From positions 1,912,001-1,976,000 of the forward strand of contig NC_010125.1 of NCBI RefSeq assembly GCF_000067045.1: a DNA stretch of 64,000 bases. Direction: 5' to 3'. Shown piece by piece: positions 44,355 to 58,316 of the stretch (its first letter is position 1; every line of letters begins with the position of its first letter). The translations under genes were made by a program, and so were the position numbers. The DNA comes from Gluconacetobacter diazotrophicus PA1 5 (GTDB lineage Bacteria; Pseudomonadota; Alphaproteobacteria; Acetobacterales; Acetobacteraceae). The notes below the pieces were generated by a model. That model was not told where the DNA came from. It made no database searches and saw nothing but the letters and a program-made list of their open reading frames with translations.

Positions 44355-45775
44355 ATCCGCGCAAGCACCAGATCGCGGCCCGTTTCGGCGGTGCCGACTC
44401 CTATGACGCCGCCGCCCGCATCCAGGCGTCGGTGGCAGCGCGCCTGGCCGATCGGATCAGGGCCGCCTGCGATGCGGCCGGTGGCCTGGCGCCGGCCCGT
44501 ATCCTCGAACTGGGTTGCGGCACCGGTTTCCTGAGCGCCCATCTGCGCCGCCTGTTCCCCGATGCCATCCTGACGGTTACCGATCTGGCGCCGGAAATGG
44601 TCGAACGCGCGCGCGCGCGCCTGACGCCCCTGGGCGGGGACGTCCGCTATGCGGTCGTGGACGCGGAAGATCCCGCATCGGTCGGCACGGGGTTCGACCT
44701 GATCTGTTCCAGCCTGTCGATGCAATGGTTCACGGACCCCGCCGCAACGCTGGACCGCCTGGCCGCGCGGCTGGCGCCGGGCGGCATGATGGCGCTTTCC
44801 ACCCTCTGCGCCGGCAGCTTCGCGGAATGGCGTGCGGTGCACCGGGCGGCGGGACTGGACTGCCCGGTGCCGTCCTATCCGGGCCTGGAGCAACTGCAGG
44901 CCGACTGGCCCGGTGCCGGGGTGGGGTCATGGCGGCACGAAACGCTGATCGACCATCCCGCATCCGCGCTGGATTTCGTGCGCGAACTGCGCCAGATCGG
45001 CGCATCCCTGCCGCGCGACGGCGCACGGCCCGCGGGGCCGGGCACGATGCGCCGGCTGTTGCGCGATCTGGACAACCGGGGCGGCGTTACCGCGACCTAC
45101 GAGATCGGATACGGCCTGTTTCGCACGCCGTCGCGCCGGGGCGTGTTCGTGACCGGTACCGATACCGAGGTCGGCAAGACACTGGCGGCGGCGTGCCTGG
45201 TCCAGGCCTGGAATGCGTCCTACTGGAAGCCGCTACAGACCGGCATTGCCGAGGACACCGCCGACAGCGTCACCATTGCCGCGCTGTGCGGCGTGGACCC
45301 GGCCCGGATCGCCCGGCCCGCCGTGGTCCTTCCGGCCCCGCTGTCACCCTTCGACGCGGCGGAGCAGGACGGGATCACGCTCGATGCCGCGCGGATCGTA
45401 CTCCCGCCCGCCCGGGACGCGCGTCCCGTGGTGGTCGAAGGGGCAGGTGGGGTCATGGTCCCGATTACGCGCGACTGCATGATGATCGACCTGATGGTCC
45501 GTTTCGCCCTGCCGGTGGTGGTGGTGGCCCGCAGCCAGCTCGGTACGATCAACCATACGCTGCTGACCCTGCAGGCCCTGCGGTCACGCGGCCTGGCCGT
45601 CGCCGGCGTGATCCTGAACGGACAGCCGTCGCGCGAGGCACGGCGGGCGATCACCCTGTTCGGCGGGGCCCGCGTCCTAGCGGAATTTCCGCATCTGGAT
45701 CAGGTCGGTCCCGAACAGGTCGCGAACCTGGCCGGCTTGCTGCCGTCCTATGACGATCTGTGGTGCTATCCCTGA
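44351..45775 (+). CDS. BioC-BioD fusion: malonyl-ACP O-methyltransferase and dethiobiotin synthetase
   Basis: One continuous frame of 474 residues carries two biotin enzymes. Residues 1-258 match BioC: HQIAARFGGADSYDAAARIQ, SAM loop ILELGCGTGF (51-60), and SLSMQWFTDP. Residues about 262-474 match BioD: P-loop GTDTEVGKT (269-277), KPLQTG (293-298) and VVVEGAGGVMVPI. BioC masks malonyl-ACP as a methyl ester to start pimelate synthesis, and BioD closes the ureido ring. The joint (GLFRTPSRRGVFVTG) has no linker, and no stop or restart codon lies there. The gene overlaps the esterase stop by four bases. The gene symbol could be given as bioCD. Confidence 0.9.
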   Translation: MNPRKHQIAARFGGADSYDAAARIQASVAARLADRIRAACDAAGGLAPARILELGCGTGFLSAHLRRLFPDAILTVTDLAPEMVERARARLTPLGGDVRYAVVDAEDPASVGTGFDLICSSLSMQWFTDPAATLDRLAARLAPGGMMALSTLCAGSFAEWRAVHRAAGLDCPVPSYPGLEQLQADWPGAGVGSWRHETLIDHPASALDFVRELRQIGASLPRDGARPAGPGTMRRLLRDLDNRGGVTATYEIGYGLFRTPSRRGVFVTGTDTEVGKTLAAACLVQAWNASYWKPLQTGIAEDTADSVTIAALCGVDPARIARPAVVLPAPLSPFDAAEQDGITLDAARIVLPPARDARPVVVEGAGGVMVPITRDCMMIDLMVRFALPVVVVARSQLGTINHTLLTLQALRSRGLAVAGVILNGQPSREARRAITLFGGARVLAEFPHLDQVGPEQVANLAGLLPSYDDLWCYP

Positions 45776-45791
45776 AACCCGTCCGTCCCGG

Positions 45792-46553
45792 TCAATACCG
45801 GCGGAGCAGGCCGACGAGCTGGCCCTGGATTCGGACCCGGTCCGACGGGACAATGCGCGGCTCGTAGCGCGCGTTGGCCGGTTCCAGCGCGATGGTGCTG
45901 CCGCGCCGGCGCAGCCGTTTCAGCGTGACTTCCTGGTCGTCGATCAGCGCGACGACGATCTGTCCGTTCTGCGCCACGTCGCCCCGGCGGATGATCACCG
46001 TATCGCCGTCCAGGATTCCGGCCTCGATCATCGAATCGCCCGCGACTTCCAGCGCATAATGCTCGCCATGGCCCAGCAGGTTCATCGGAACCTCGATCTG
46101 CGCCCCGGTTTCACGCAGGGCCTCGATCGGCTGGCCGGCGGCGATCCGACCATAGAAGGGCAGGTGAATCGCCCCGGCCTCGGTCGCAACGGACGCCCCC
46201 GCCAGCCGGTTGGCGAAATCACCCTTGATGACATTGGGCACGAAGGATTCGGCAGCAGCGGACTCGTCGGTGGCGGGTGCGGTGACCGGCGGGGGACCGG
46301 ATTCCGCCAGGGGCGGCTTGCCGGTGGCGGCCGGCATGGTTTCCGGCAGGCGCAGGACTTCCAGGGCGCGGGCGCGGTGGTGACGGCGACGGAGGAAATC
46401 CCGCTCCTCCAGCGCCGAAATCAGGCGGTGGATGCCGGATTTCGACCGCAGGTTCAGCGCATCCTTCATTTCGTCGAAGGAGGGTGAAAAGCCCGTCTGT
46501 TTCAGATGCCGGTCGATGAACAGCAGCAGTTCATGTTGCTTGCGCGTCAGCAT
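45792..46553 (-). CDS. lexA: LexA repressor
   Basis: Represses the SOS regulon and cleaves itself with RecA. The 253-residue protein starts with an N-terminal winged helix ([45 protein letters not shown]). A long Pro/Ala-rich linker (about 72-100) leads to the cleavage site A139-G140 and to the catalytic pair S174 (GDSMIEAG) and K212 (VTLKRL). I chose ATG 46553; a GTG at 46559 adds only two residues. An SOS box lies about 85 bp upstream, so it is autoregulated. moeA lies upstream on the same strand. Confidence 0.95.
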   Translation of the reverse strand: MLTRKQHELLLFIDRHLKQTGFSPSFDEMKDALNLRSKSGIHRLISALEERDFLRRRHHRARALEVLRLPETMPAATGKPPLAESGPPPVTAPATDESAAAESFVPNVIKGDFANRLAGASVATEAGAIHLPFYGRIAAGQPIEALRETGAQIEVPMNLLGHGEHYALEVAGDSMIEAGILDGDTVIIRRGDVAQNGQIVVALIDDQEVTLKRLRRRGSTIALEPANARYEPRIVPSDRVRIQGQLVGLLRRY

Positions 46554-46635
46554 TGGCACCCCCGTGATCGTACTGTTCCGATGGTTGGCCGATCCGTTAC
46601 CAGGGCATGGAACAAACAGGAAACCTAATGCCGAT

Positions 46636-46650
46636 GTTCTATATTGGTTC
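46636..46650 (-). promoter_or_regulatory. SOS box (alphaproteobacterial LexA operator)
   Basis: GTTC (46636-46639), seven bases, then GTTC (46647-46650) fits the GTTC-N7-GTTC operator that alphaproteobacterial LexA proteins bind. It is 83 bases before the lexA start, in the moeA-lexA gap. It shows perfect spacing and no mismatch in the two half-sites. Confidence 0.8.
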
Positions 46651-46741
46651 CCCCTGCGCCGTCAACAGCCCTCGGAGGCTGCCCGGAAATGTGGGCTGGT
46701 GGGCGAGAGTGCCGCGCAGCGCGCATTTCCGGTCAGCCATC

Positions 46742-47947
46742 TCAGATGGACAGCGTATCCAGGCGGATGATCCGGCACGGCTCGCCCGTCCGGGCCGCAG
46801 GGGCGTGGGGGGCGCGCAGGATCAACGCCTGGCTGTCCGCCAGGGTGCGCAGCATGGCCGAATCCTGTCGCGGGAACGCGGTGGCGAGCAGGCTGCCGTC
46901 CGCCGCCCGGTCCAGCCGGGCACGCAGATGGTCCGCCCGATGGTCGTTCGCCGGCAGGTCGCCCCCCAGTGTCGCCAGGTCGTACGCCACCATCGGGTCG
47001 CTGCGGCCCGCCAGTACCCGGATTGCCGGCATGGCGAAAACGATGGCGCAGATCATGGCCGCCACCGGATTGCCCGGCAGGCCCAGCACCGGCACCCGGC
47101 CGATTCGGCCATGCATCAGCGGCTTGCCCGGACGCATCGCGATCTTCCAGAAATCGACCGACAGCCCGATCCGCTCCAGCGCCCGCTGCACCAGATCATA
47201 GCGGCCGACGCTCGCCCCCCCCACGGTCAGCAGCAGGTCCGCACTCTCGACGCCCTGGGCCAGCCGCGCGATCTCGGCTTCGTCATCGCGCGCGATCGGC
47301 AGCATCACCGGCGTTCCGCCACAGGCCCGGACCAGCGCCGCCAGCATCGGGGCGTTGGAATTGGCGATTCCCCCCGGCGCGATCGTCTCTCCCGGCAGCG
47401 CGATTTCATCGCCCGTCGCCAGGATCGCGACGGTCGGCTTCCGGTGGACGGGAACCCATGCGTGATTGGCCGCCGCTATCAATCCGACCTCGCGCGCCAG
47501 CAGCAGCCGTCCGGGGGCCACCACGATCTGCCCCAGGGCGAAATCCTGGCCGCGCCGCCGGATGTGCCGGCCCGCCTGGGCGTCCGCGCTCGCGGTCATC
47601 CGCCCGTCCGATTCGGTCGCGTTTTCCTGGATCAGCACGCTGTCCGCCCCGTTGGGCATCACGCTGCCGGTATAGATCCGCACGCACCCGTCCGGGGTGA
47701 CGACGCCGGGGAAGGGGTGGCCGGCGGGGCTCTCGCCGATCACCGGCAGGGTCGTACCGGCCCGGCAGTGCGCCGCCTGGACCGCGTATCCGTCCATGGC
47801 CGAAATATCGGCTGGCGGATTGTCCAGTCGCGCGGCAATGCCGGCCCCCGCGACGCGCCCCCAGGCCTCGGCCAGGGGCACGAGTTCCGGCCCCATGGGA
47901 ATCAGTTCCGCCAGGATTCGCTCCTGGGCCTCGGACACGCTCAGCAT
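46742..47947 (-). CDS. moeA: molybdopterin molybdenumtransferase
   Basis: Inserts molybdate into adenylylated molybdopterin. The 401-residue protein has the four-domain MoeA pattern: N-terminal NPPADISAMDGYAVQ, VRIYTGSVMPNGADSVLIQE, the MogA-like core with ILATGDEI, LLTVGGASVGRYDLV and LGLPGNPVAAMI, and a C-terminal beta domain. The start ATG 47947 (MLSVSEAQERIL) is standard. It lies upstream of lexA on the same strand, with a 188-bp gap. In many alphaproteobacteria moeA follows trpGDC-moaC. Confidence 0.95.
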   Translation of the reverse strand: MLSVSEAQERILAELIPMGPELVPLAEAWGRVAGAGIAARLDNPPADISAMDGYAVQAAHCRAGTTLPVIGESPAGHPFPGVVTPDGCVRIYTGSVMPNGADSVLIQENATESDGRMTASADAQAGRHIRRRGQDFALGQIVVAPGRLLLAREVGLIAAANHAWVPVHRKPTVAILATGDEIALPGETIAPGGIANSNAPMLAALVRACGGTPVMLPIARDDEAEIARLAQGVESADLLLTVGGASVGRYDLVQRALERIGLSVDFWKIAMRPGKPLMHGRIGRVPVLGLPGNPVAAMICAIVFAMPAIRVLAGRSDPMVAYDLATLGGDLPANDHRADHLRARLDRAADGSLLATAFPRQDSAMLRTLADSQALILRAPHAPAARTGEPCRIIRLDTLSI

Positions 47948-48011
47948 TGGTCCCGTTCTCCCCCGTTTTGGCGCGAATCACACATATCTGGACGATCGGT
48001 GCGACTAACGC

Positions 48012-48040
48012 TTGACCTCGGGGCTGTGTATGCGCATTTT
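48012..48040 (+). promoter_or_regulatory. candidate promoter for rpmG
   Basis: TTGACC (48012-48017) and CATTTT (48035-48040) are 17 bases apart, about 65 bases before the rpmG start. The -35 box is good and the -10 box weak, so this is tentative. Confidence 0.3.
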
Positions 48041-48105
48041 CCGCCGACTTGAACCACTGCTGCACCTGATTGTTCCAGCAGCGGCGGAGCAGTGCTGAGG
48101 ATTCC

Positions 48106-48273
48106 ATGGCCAAGAGTAACACGATTCAGATCAAGCTCGTCTCGTCGGCGGACACCGGGTATTTCTACGTCACGAAGAAGAATGCCCGTGCCCAGACCGG
48201 CAAGCTCGAAATGCGCAAGTACGATCCCGTCGCGCGGAAGCATGTCGCCTTCCGCGAAGCGAAGATCAAATAA
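48106..48273 (+). CDS. rpmG: 50S ribosomal protein L33 (bL33)
   Basis: A 55-residue basic ribosomal protein, complete and typical: [20 protein letters not shown], then [18 protein letters not shown] and [10 protein letters not shown]. It has no CxxC zinc pairs, so it is the zinc-independent form. A TGAGG lies 6-10 bases before ATG 48106. A strong terminator follows after 40 bp. It stands alone, flanked by minus-strand genes, so it must have its own promoter. Confidence 0.97.
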   Translation: MAKSNTIQIKLVSSADTGYFYVTKKNARAQTGKLEMRKYDPVARKHVAFREAKIK

Positions 48274-48313
48274 GCAGGCGGGCTCTACGGGACATGTCCC
48301 GTGGAATCGGCAC

Positions 48314-48351
48314 AAAAAAGCCGGGTGGTCCATCGGACCCCCGGCTTTTTT
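48314..48351. terminator. strong bidirectional terminator after rpmG
   Basis: AAAAAAGCCGGG-T-GGTCC pairs with GGACCCCCGGCTTTTTT around a three-base loop, with one bulged T. There are six Ts at the end on both strands. It can stop both rpmG and the convergent FtsB-like gene. Confidence 0.92.
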
Positions 48352-48366
48352 CGTTGGGTTTCCCCT

Positions 48367-48735
48367 TTAGTAGAGGTGTTCGTGCGCCCCGTAGGGGACG
48401 ACCAGTTCATCGGGTCGGGACAGGTTCAGCATCGCCCGCGCCCGTTCGTCCAGCGTGTCGCTGTCCAGCGCGCTTTCCTTCAGCCCACGCACCCGACGGA
48501 CCCAGACCTGCTGTTCCGCCATGGCGTCCTGCTGGGCGGCCCGGGCCTCGGCCAGCAGTTGCAGCTGCGCCTTGTAGCTCTGCAGCCCATGGTCGCCCTG
48601 CATGACGTTCCAGCCGAAATAGGCGGTCAGGCCGATGAACAGGGCAGGGGGAATGACCATGCGGATTGCCCGTCGAATCATCCGGCCGATCTGCATGGTC
48701 TGGTACGCCCCCTTGTCGCGTTCAGCGAATTCCAT
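48367..48735 (-). CDS. FtsB/DivIC-like septum formation initiator protein
   Basis: A 122-residue bitopic membrane protein: cytoplasmic N terminus, one transmembrane helix (about 26-45, VIPPALFIGLTAYFGWNV), a short coiled coil (about 52-76, SYKAQLQLLAEARAAQQDAM) and a C-terminal MLNLSRPDELVV that matches the conserved end of the FtsB family. FtsB works with FtsQ and FtsL in cell division. An ATG at 48696 is an alternative start. It lies downstream of eno on the same strand, 80 bp away, as in many alpha- and gammaproteobacteria. Confidence 0.87.
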   Translation of the reverse strand: MEFAERDKGAYQTMQIGRMIRRAIRMVIPPALFIGLTAYFGWNVMQGDHGLQSYKAQLQLLAEARAAQQDAMAEQQVWVRRVRGLKESALDSDTLDERARAMLNLSRPDELVVPYGAHEHLY

Positions 48736-48815
48736 CGCGAACTATTCCCGATCCGGTGGCGGGAGGGAACAGTTTTTCCCTCCCTTTCCGCCGGATCGGT
48801 ACGTTTTCCGCGCGA

Positions 48816-53308
<4,493 letters not shown>

Positions 53309-53644
53309 TCAGTGCGTCGGCGCGGGCGCGGCCGGAGTGGCCGGAGCGGCGGGCAGCGTGGCAGGGGCGGCGGGTGCCGGCGGCTGCGCCAGGATGTCAT
53401 GCCCGCTGCCGGTCGAGGCCCCACGGTTCATGACCGCCAGGGTCAGCGACAGGATCATGAAGATTCCGGCCAGGACCGACGTGGTGCGGGTCAGCAGGTT
53501 GGCGGTTCCCCGCCCGGACATGAAGCTTCCCATGCCCTGGCTGCTGCCGATTCCCAGGCCACCGCCCTCGCTGCGCTGGATCAGGACCGTCCCGATCAGG
53601 GCCAGGGTTACGAACAGATGCAGAAAAAGAAGGACGGTAATCAT
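53309..53644 (-). CDS. secG: preprotein translocase subunit SecG
   Basis: A small subunit of the SecYEG channel. The 111-residue protein has two membrane helices (about 1-20 and 52-72) around the conserved LIQRSEGGGLGIGSSQGMGSFM loop, which is diagnostic. The C-terminal 35 residues are a Pro/Ala-rich tail seen in alphaproteobacterial SecG. I chose ATG 53644; an upstream ATG at 53686 adds 14 residues before the first helix. tpiA lies about 50 bp upstream on the same strand. Confidence 0.93.
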   Translation of the reverse strand: MITVLLFLHLFVTLALIGTVLIQRSEGGGLGIGSSQGMGSFMSGRGTANLLTRTTSVLAGIFMILSLTLAVMNRGASTGSGHDILAQPPAPAAPATLPAAPATPAAPAPTH

Positions 53645-53695
53645 ACTCGCTTCCAGGTAAGGCGCCGCCCAAGCAAGGCACAGCAAAAGGACCGT

Positions 53696-54439
<744 letters not shown>

Positions 54440-54699
54440 GTGTCTCGATCCCTGTGTTTCCGCGCCGCCCTTCGGTCGGGTCTCGGGCGATCTTGTGTTT
54501 TTTTCAGGGGTACTGCCGACCGGGTTATAACATCCTACACCATGCGTCCCGCCCGCATGCAATGCCGCAGGACCCTGCTGGCGGGGGCGTGAACAGGGTT
54601 CTGGTCAAGCGGCGGCCGTGTCCGTATGGTGCGCGGCCGAAAAGGGGGCCGCTAGGCGGCCCCGACGTCTGTGCCGCTCTCGTCCGGATCCTGCATTTA

Positions 54700-56631
54700 A
54701 TGATTTCCTTCCTGCGCCACGCCTTCGTCGATTCCTGGCTGGGCCGTATCATCGCCGGCCTGCTGTTCCTCGCCTTCGTCGGCTGGGGGGTGGGTGACGT
54801 GCTGTCCAATATCGGCAGCGAACGCGCGGATGTCGTCGCCCGGGTGGGCGACCAGACCATCACCACGGACTCGTTCCTCTCGGCGGTGCAGAACGAACTG
54901 CAGCAGCTTGCCCGCCAGATGGGCGTCGGCGACCCGTCGCAGATCCCGGCCGCGGCCCGTGGCCAGGCGGCGCAGCAGGTCCTGCAGCGCCTGGTGACCC
55001 AGTCCGAAATGATCCTGGCGGCCGGGCGGCTGGGCGTGACGGTGCCCGACGACGTGCTGCGCGACGAGGTCTTCGGCCTGCAGATCTTCAAGGGGCCGGA
55101 TGGCCGCTTCGACCGCGCGCTGTTCGATTCGCGGCTGCGTCAGATCGGCATGACCGAGGCACGGCTGCTGGACATCGTGCGGACGGACCTGGCCGTCCGC
55201 GCGCTGGTCGAGCCGCTGCAGAGCGGCGCGCGCGCTCCGGAAGTCATGGTGCGCCGCGCGTTCGATTTCGGCGCCCAGGCCCGGACGATCGACCTGGTGC
55301 GCATCGCCCTGGGCGACCAGGGGACGCCCGCGCCCGACACGGCGACGCTGCGCCGGTTCTACGACAATCATCCGTGGCTGTTCCGGCTGCCGGAATTCCG
55401 GCATGCGCGCATCGTCGTACTGTCGCCCGACACGGTCGCGCGGTCGATCGACATTCCGGATGCCGAGCTGCGCCGTCTCTATGACGCACAGCAATCGAAA
55501 TACCATGTGCCCGAGACCCGCAGCGTGCAGATCGTGACCGCGCCCAGCCAGGCCCGCGCCCAGGCCATTGCCGCCCAGTGGCAGGCGGGTGCCGACTGGG
55601 CCAAAATCCAGTCTGGCGCCAAGGACAGCGCGGCGGTGGGAATGGACAACGTCCGCGAAAGCGCGATTCCCTCGCCCGGCCTGGCGAAGCTGGTCTTCGC
55701 CGCCCCGGCTTCGGTCCTGCAGGGACCGGTGCAGACCGATACCGGCTGGGTCGTCTTCAGGGTGACGCAGGTCACGCCGCCGCATGACACCGATTTCGCC
55801 ACCGCCCGGCAGGAACTGCGCGACCAGATGGCCCAGACCCAGGCCGCCGATCTGGTGGGGCCGCGCGTGCAGAAGCTGCAGGACGCGATCGCCGGCGGCG
55901 GGCTGGACCGCATTCCCGACAATCTGGGTGCCGTGGCCATCGCCGGGACGCTGGACGAGCAGGGCCGGACGCAGGCCGGCGAACCCGCGCCGGTTCCCGG
56001 AAGCGACGCGCTGCGCCGGGCGATCGTGGCGCGGATCTTCGCCCAGGCGAAGGGGGCGAACCCGACACTGGTGCAGGGGCCGGACAATGCCTGGTTCGCC
56101 GTCGCCGTGGACAGCGTGGAACCGGGCCAGCTTCGCCCCTTCGACGCCGTGCCCGACCAGGGACGCGGCGCGTGGGAGGACGAATCCCGCCGTCACACCG
56201 CCAATGTGCAGGCCACCGCGCTCTACCTGGCCGCGAAGGCCCATGGCGGCGTCGCGGCGGCGGCGGGCCCGGGGCAGCAGGTCCTGCACCCCGCGCCGCT
56301 GGGGCGCGGACAGCAGATCGAGGGCGTGCCCGATGAGCTGGCACGCCTGGTCTTCCGCCTGGGCGCTGCCGGGCAGACCGTCATGCTGGACGAACCGGAC
56401 GGGTTCTATGTCGCGACCCTGACCGCGATCACCCATCCCGATCCCGCGACCCAGCCGATGCAGGTCGACCGCATCCGCACCGGCCTGTCGCAGGCGATCG
56501 CCAACGATATCGGCCTGTCCTACGCGGCAACGCTGCAGCAGGCCGTCAAGCCCAAGACCAACATGGGCGCGCTGCAATCCGCCCTGTCGTCGGTGACCGG
56601 CAGCCCCGCCGCCGGAGAATCCAGCCCGTGA
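54700..56631 (+). CDS. PpiD-like peptidyl-prolyl cis-trans isomerase
   Basis: A 643-residue inner-membrane-anchored periplasmic chaperone. One N-terminal helix (about 15-36, WLGRIIAGLLFLAFVGWGVGDVL) is followed by a SurA-type N domain (VVARVGDQTITTDSFLSAVQNEL) and a parvulin domain (about 240-365) with VRESAIPSPGLAKLVFAAPASVLQG and TGWVVFRVTQV. A second, degenerate repeat occupies the C-terminal part. The order tpiA-ppiD-trpE is typical of alphaproteobacteria. ATG 54700 directly precedes the membrane anchor. trpE overlaps by four bases. Confidence 0.88.
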   Translation: MISFLRHAFVDSWLGRIIAGLLFLAFVGWGVGDVLSNIGSERADVVARVGDQTITTDSFLSAVQNELQQLARQMGVGDPSQIPAAARGQAAQQVLQRLVTQSEMILAAGRLGVTVPDDVLRDEVFGLQIFKGPDGRFDRALFDSRLRQIGMTEARLLDIVRTDLAVRALVEPLQSGARAPEVMVRRAFDFGAQARTIDLVRIALGDQGTPAPDTATLRRFYDNHPWLFRLPEFRHARIVVLSPDTVARSIDIPDAELRRLYDAQQSKYHVPETRSVQIVTAPSQARAQAIAAQWQAGADWAKIQSGAKDSAAVGMDNVRESAIPSPGLAKLVFAAPASVLQGPVQTDTGWVVFRVTQVTPPHDTDFATARQELRDQMAQTQAADLVGPRVQKLQDAIAGGGLDRIPDNLGAVAIAGTLDEQGRTQAGEPAPVPGSDALRRAIVARIFAQAKGANPTLVQGPDNAWFAVAVDSVEPGQLRPFDAVPDQGRGAWEDESRRHTANVQATALYLAAKAHGGVAAAAGPGQQVLHPAPLGRGQQIEGVPDELARLVFRLGAAGQTVMLDEPDGFYVATLTAITHPDPATQPMQVDRIRTGLSQAIANDIGLSYAATLQQAVKPKTNMGALQSALSSVTGSPAAGESSP

Positions 56632-58196
56632 GCATCCCCTCCGCCTCCGCCGCCCCGGTTCCGGCCGGGCGCGACGACGTGCTGGCCACGCTCCGGCAGG
56701 GACAGGGCGCGGTGGTCTGGAGCATCGAGGCCGCGGACCTGCTGACCCCGGTCGCCGCCTATATGCGCCTGTCGCGCCTGGCCGGGGCCAGCGACACGGC
56801 GCCCCCGCGCAACGCGTTCCTGCTGGAAAGCGTCGAGGGCGGGGTGGCGCGCGGCCGGTATTCGGTGATCGGCCTGCTGCCCGACCTGATCTGGCGCTGC
56901 CATGGCGGCGCGGCCACGATCAACACCGACGCGGCGCGGGACCCGGCCGCGTTCGTGCCGGCCGGGGTGCCGCCGCTGGATTCGCTGCGCGCCGTGATCC
57001 GCGCCAGCCAGATGACGTTGCCGTCCGGCCTGCCGCCCATGGTGGCCGGGCTGTTCGGCTATCTGGGCTATGACATGGTCCGGCAGATGGAGCATCTGCC
57101 GGACATGCCGGCTGACGACCTGGACCTGCCCGAAGGGGTGATGATCCGCCCCGGGCTGTTCGCGATCTTCGATACGGTGCGCGACGAGCTGATCCTGGCG
57201 GCGCCCGTGCGCCCCCGAAGCGACCGCACGCCCGAAGCGGCATGGCAGGCGGCGCAGGACCTGCTGGCCACGGCGCGGCGCACCCTGTCCGAGCCGCTGC
57301 AACTGCACGAGATCACGCCGGATTATACCGGGCCGCTCGAGGCGCCGCGCTCGACCTTCACGCGTGAGGGTTTCTGCGCCATGGTCCGGCGCATCCAGGA
57401 CTACATCGCGGCGGGCGATGCCTTCCAGGTCGTGCCCAGCCAGCGTTTCTCGACCGCCTTCACGCTGCCGCCGCTGGCGCTGTACCGGGCGCTGCGCCGC
57501 ATCAATCCGGCGCCGTTCCTGTTCAACCTGGCGTTCGACGGATTCAGCCTGGTGGGCTCGTCGCCCGAAATCCTGGTCCGGCTGCGCGACGGGCAGATGA
57601 CGGTGCGCCCGCTGGCCGGCACCCGCCCGCGCGGCCGGACGGACGAGGAGGATCTGGCGCTGGAGCGGGACCTGCTGGCCGACCCCAAGGAACTGGCCGA
57701 GCACCTGATGCTGATCGATCTGGGGCGCAACGATATCGGGCGGGCCTGTACCGTGGGTTCGGTCCAGGTGACCGAGAAATTCGTCATCGAGCGCTTCAGC
57801 CACGTCATGCACATTTCCTCGAACGTCGAGGGGCAGTTGCGGCCGGGGCTGGAGGCGCTGGATGCCCTGATCGCGGGCTTTCCCGCCGGGACCCTGACCG
57901 GCGCGCCGAAGATCCGTGCGATGGAGATCATCGACGAGGTCGAGCCGACCCGCCGCGCCACCTACGCCGGATGCATCGGCTATTTCGGGGCGAACGGCGC
58001 CATGGATACCTGCATCGGCCTGCGCATGGCCGTGGTCAAGGACGGGCAGATGCACGTGCAGGCCGGCTGCGGCGTGGTGGCCGACAGCGTGCCCGACCTG
58101 GAATACGAGGAAACCCGGCACAAGGCGCGTGCCCTGTTCCGCGCGGCCGAGGACGCTGTGCAGTTCGCCCGCGGGCAGAACACGGCGGGATCATAA
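56628..58196 (+). CDS. trpE: anthranilate synthase component I
   Basis: Produces anthranilate from chorismate with ammonia from TrpG. The 522-residue protein has the N-terminal tryptophan-binding region (LLESVEGG near 60-67, the LLES feedback motif) and the chorismate-binding C-terminal half: FLFNLAFDGFSLVGSSPEILVR, PLAGTRPRG, EHLMLIDLGRNDIG, and AGAG-type GCGVVADS. GTG start at 56628 overlaps the ppiD stop. It is separated from trpG by 120 bp with a hairpin, so trpG can be controlled separately. Confidence 0.95.
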   Translation: MSIPSASAAPVPAGRDDVLATLRQGQGAVVWSIEAADLLTPVAAYMRLSRLAGASDTAPPRNAFLLESVEGGVARGRYSVIGLLPDLIWRCHGGAATINTDAARDPAAFVPAGVPPLDSLRAVIRASQMTLPSGLPPMVAGLFGYLGYDMVRQMEHLPDMPADDLDLPEGVMIRPGLFAIFDTVRDELILAAPVRPRSDRTPEAAWQAAQDLLATARRTLSEPLQLHEITPDYTGPLEAPRSTFTREGFCAMVRRIQDYIAAGDAFQVVPSQRFSTAFTLPPLALYRALRRINPAPFLFNLAFDGFSLVGSSPEILVRLRDGQMTVRPLAGTRPRGRTDEEDLALERDLLADPKELAEHLMLIDLGRNDIGRACTVGSVQVTEKFVIERFSHVMHISSNVEGQLRPGLEALDALIAGFPAGTLTGAPKIRAMEIIDEVEPTRRATYAGCIGYFGANGAMDTCIGLRMAVVKDGQMHVQAGCGVVADSVPDLEYEETRHKARALFRAAEDAVQFARGQNTAGS

Positions 58197-58197
58197 A

Positions 58198-58226
58198 ATT
58201 GCGCCGTTCTTAACGAGTGGCGCAAT
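58198..58226. terminator. hairpin after trpE
   Basis: ATTGCGCC (58198-58205) pairs perfectly with GGCGCAAT (58219-58226) around a 13-base loop, followed by AAAATCCCCATTTTTG. It begins two bases after the trpE stop codon. The long loop and poor T run make it a modest terminator or a processing stem. Confidence 0.5.
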
Positions 58227-58239
58227 AAAATCCCCATTT

Positions 58240-58268
58240 TTGAACGCCAGACATTATTTTGATTAATT
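58240..58268 (+). promoter_or_regulatory. candidate promoter for trpGDC-moaC
   Basis: TTGAAC (58240-58245) and TTAATT (58263-58268) are spaced by 17 bases in an unusually A/T-rich segment, about 49 bases before the trpG ATG. It would allow expression independent of trpE. Confidence 0.4.
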
Positions 58269-58316
58269 TCTGATCTGTTGTTTGACCGGGCCGAAACGGG
58301 AGGTCATCATATTGCC

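Noticed and set aside
58198-58226. Hairpin considered as a trp attenuator
   Set aside because: It follows trpE rather than preceding it, and no leader peptide with consecutive Trp codons is visible.
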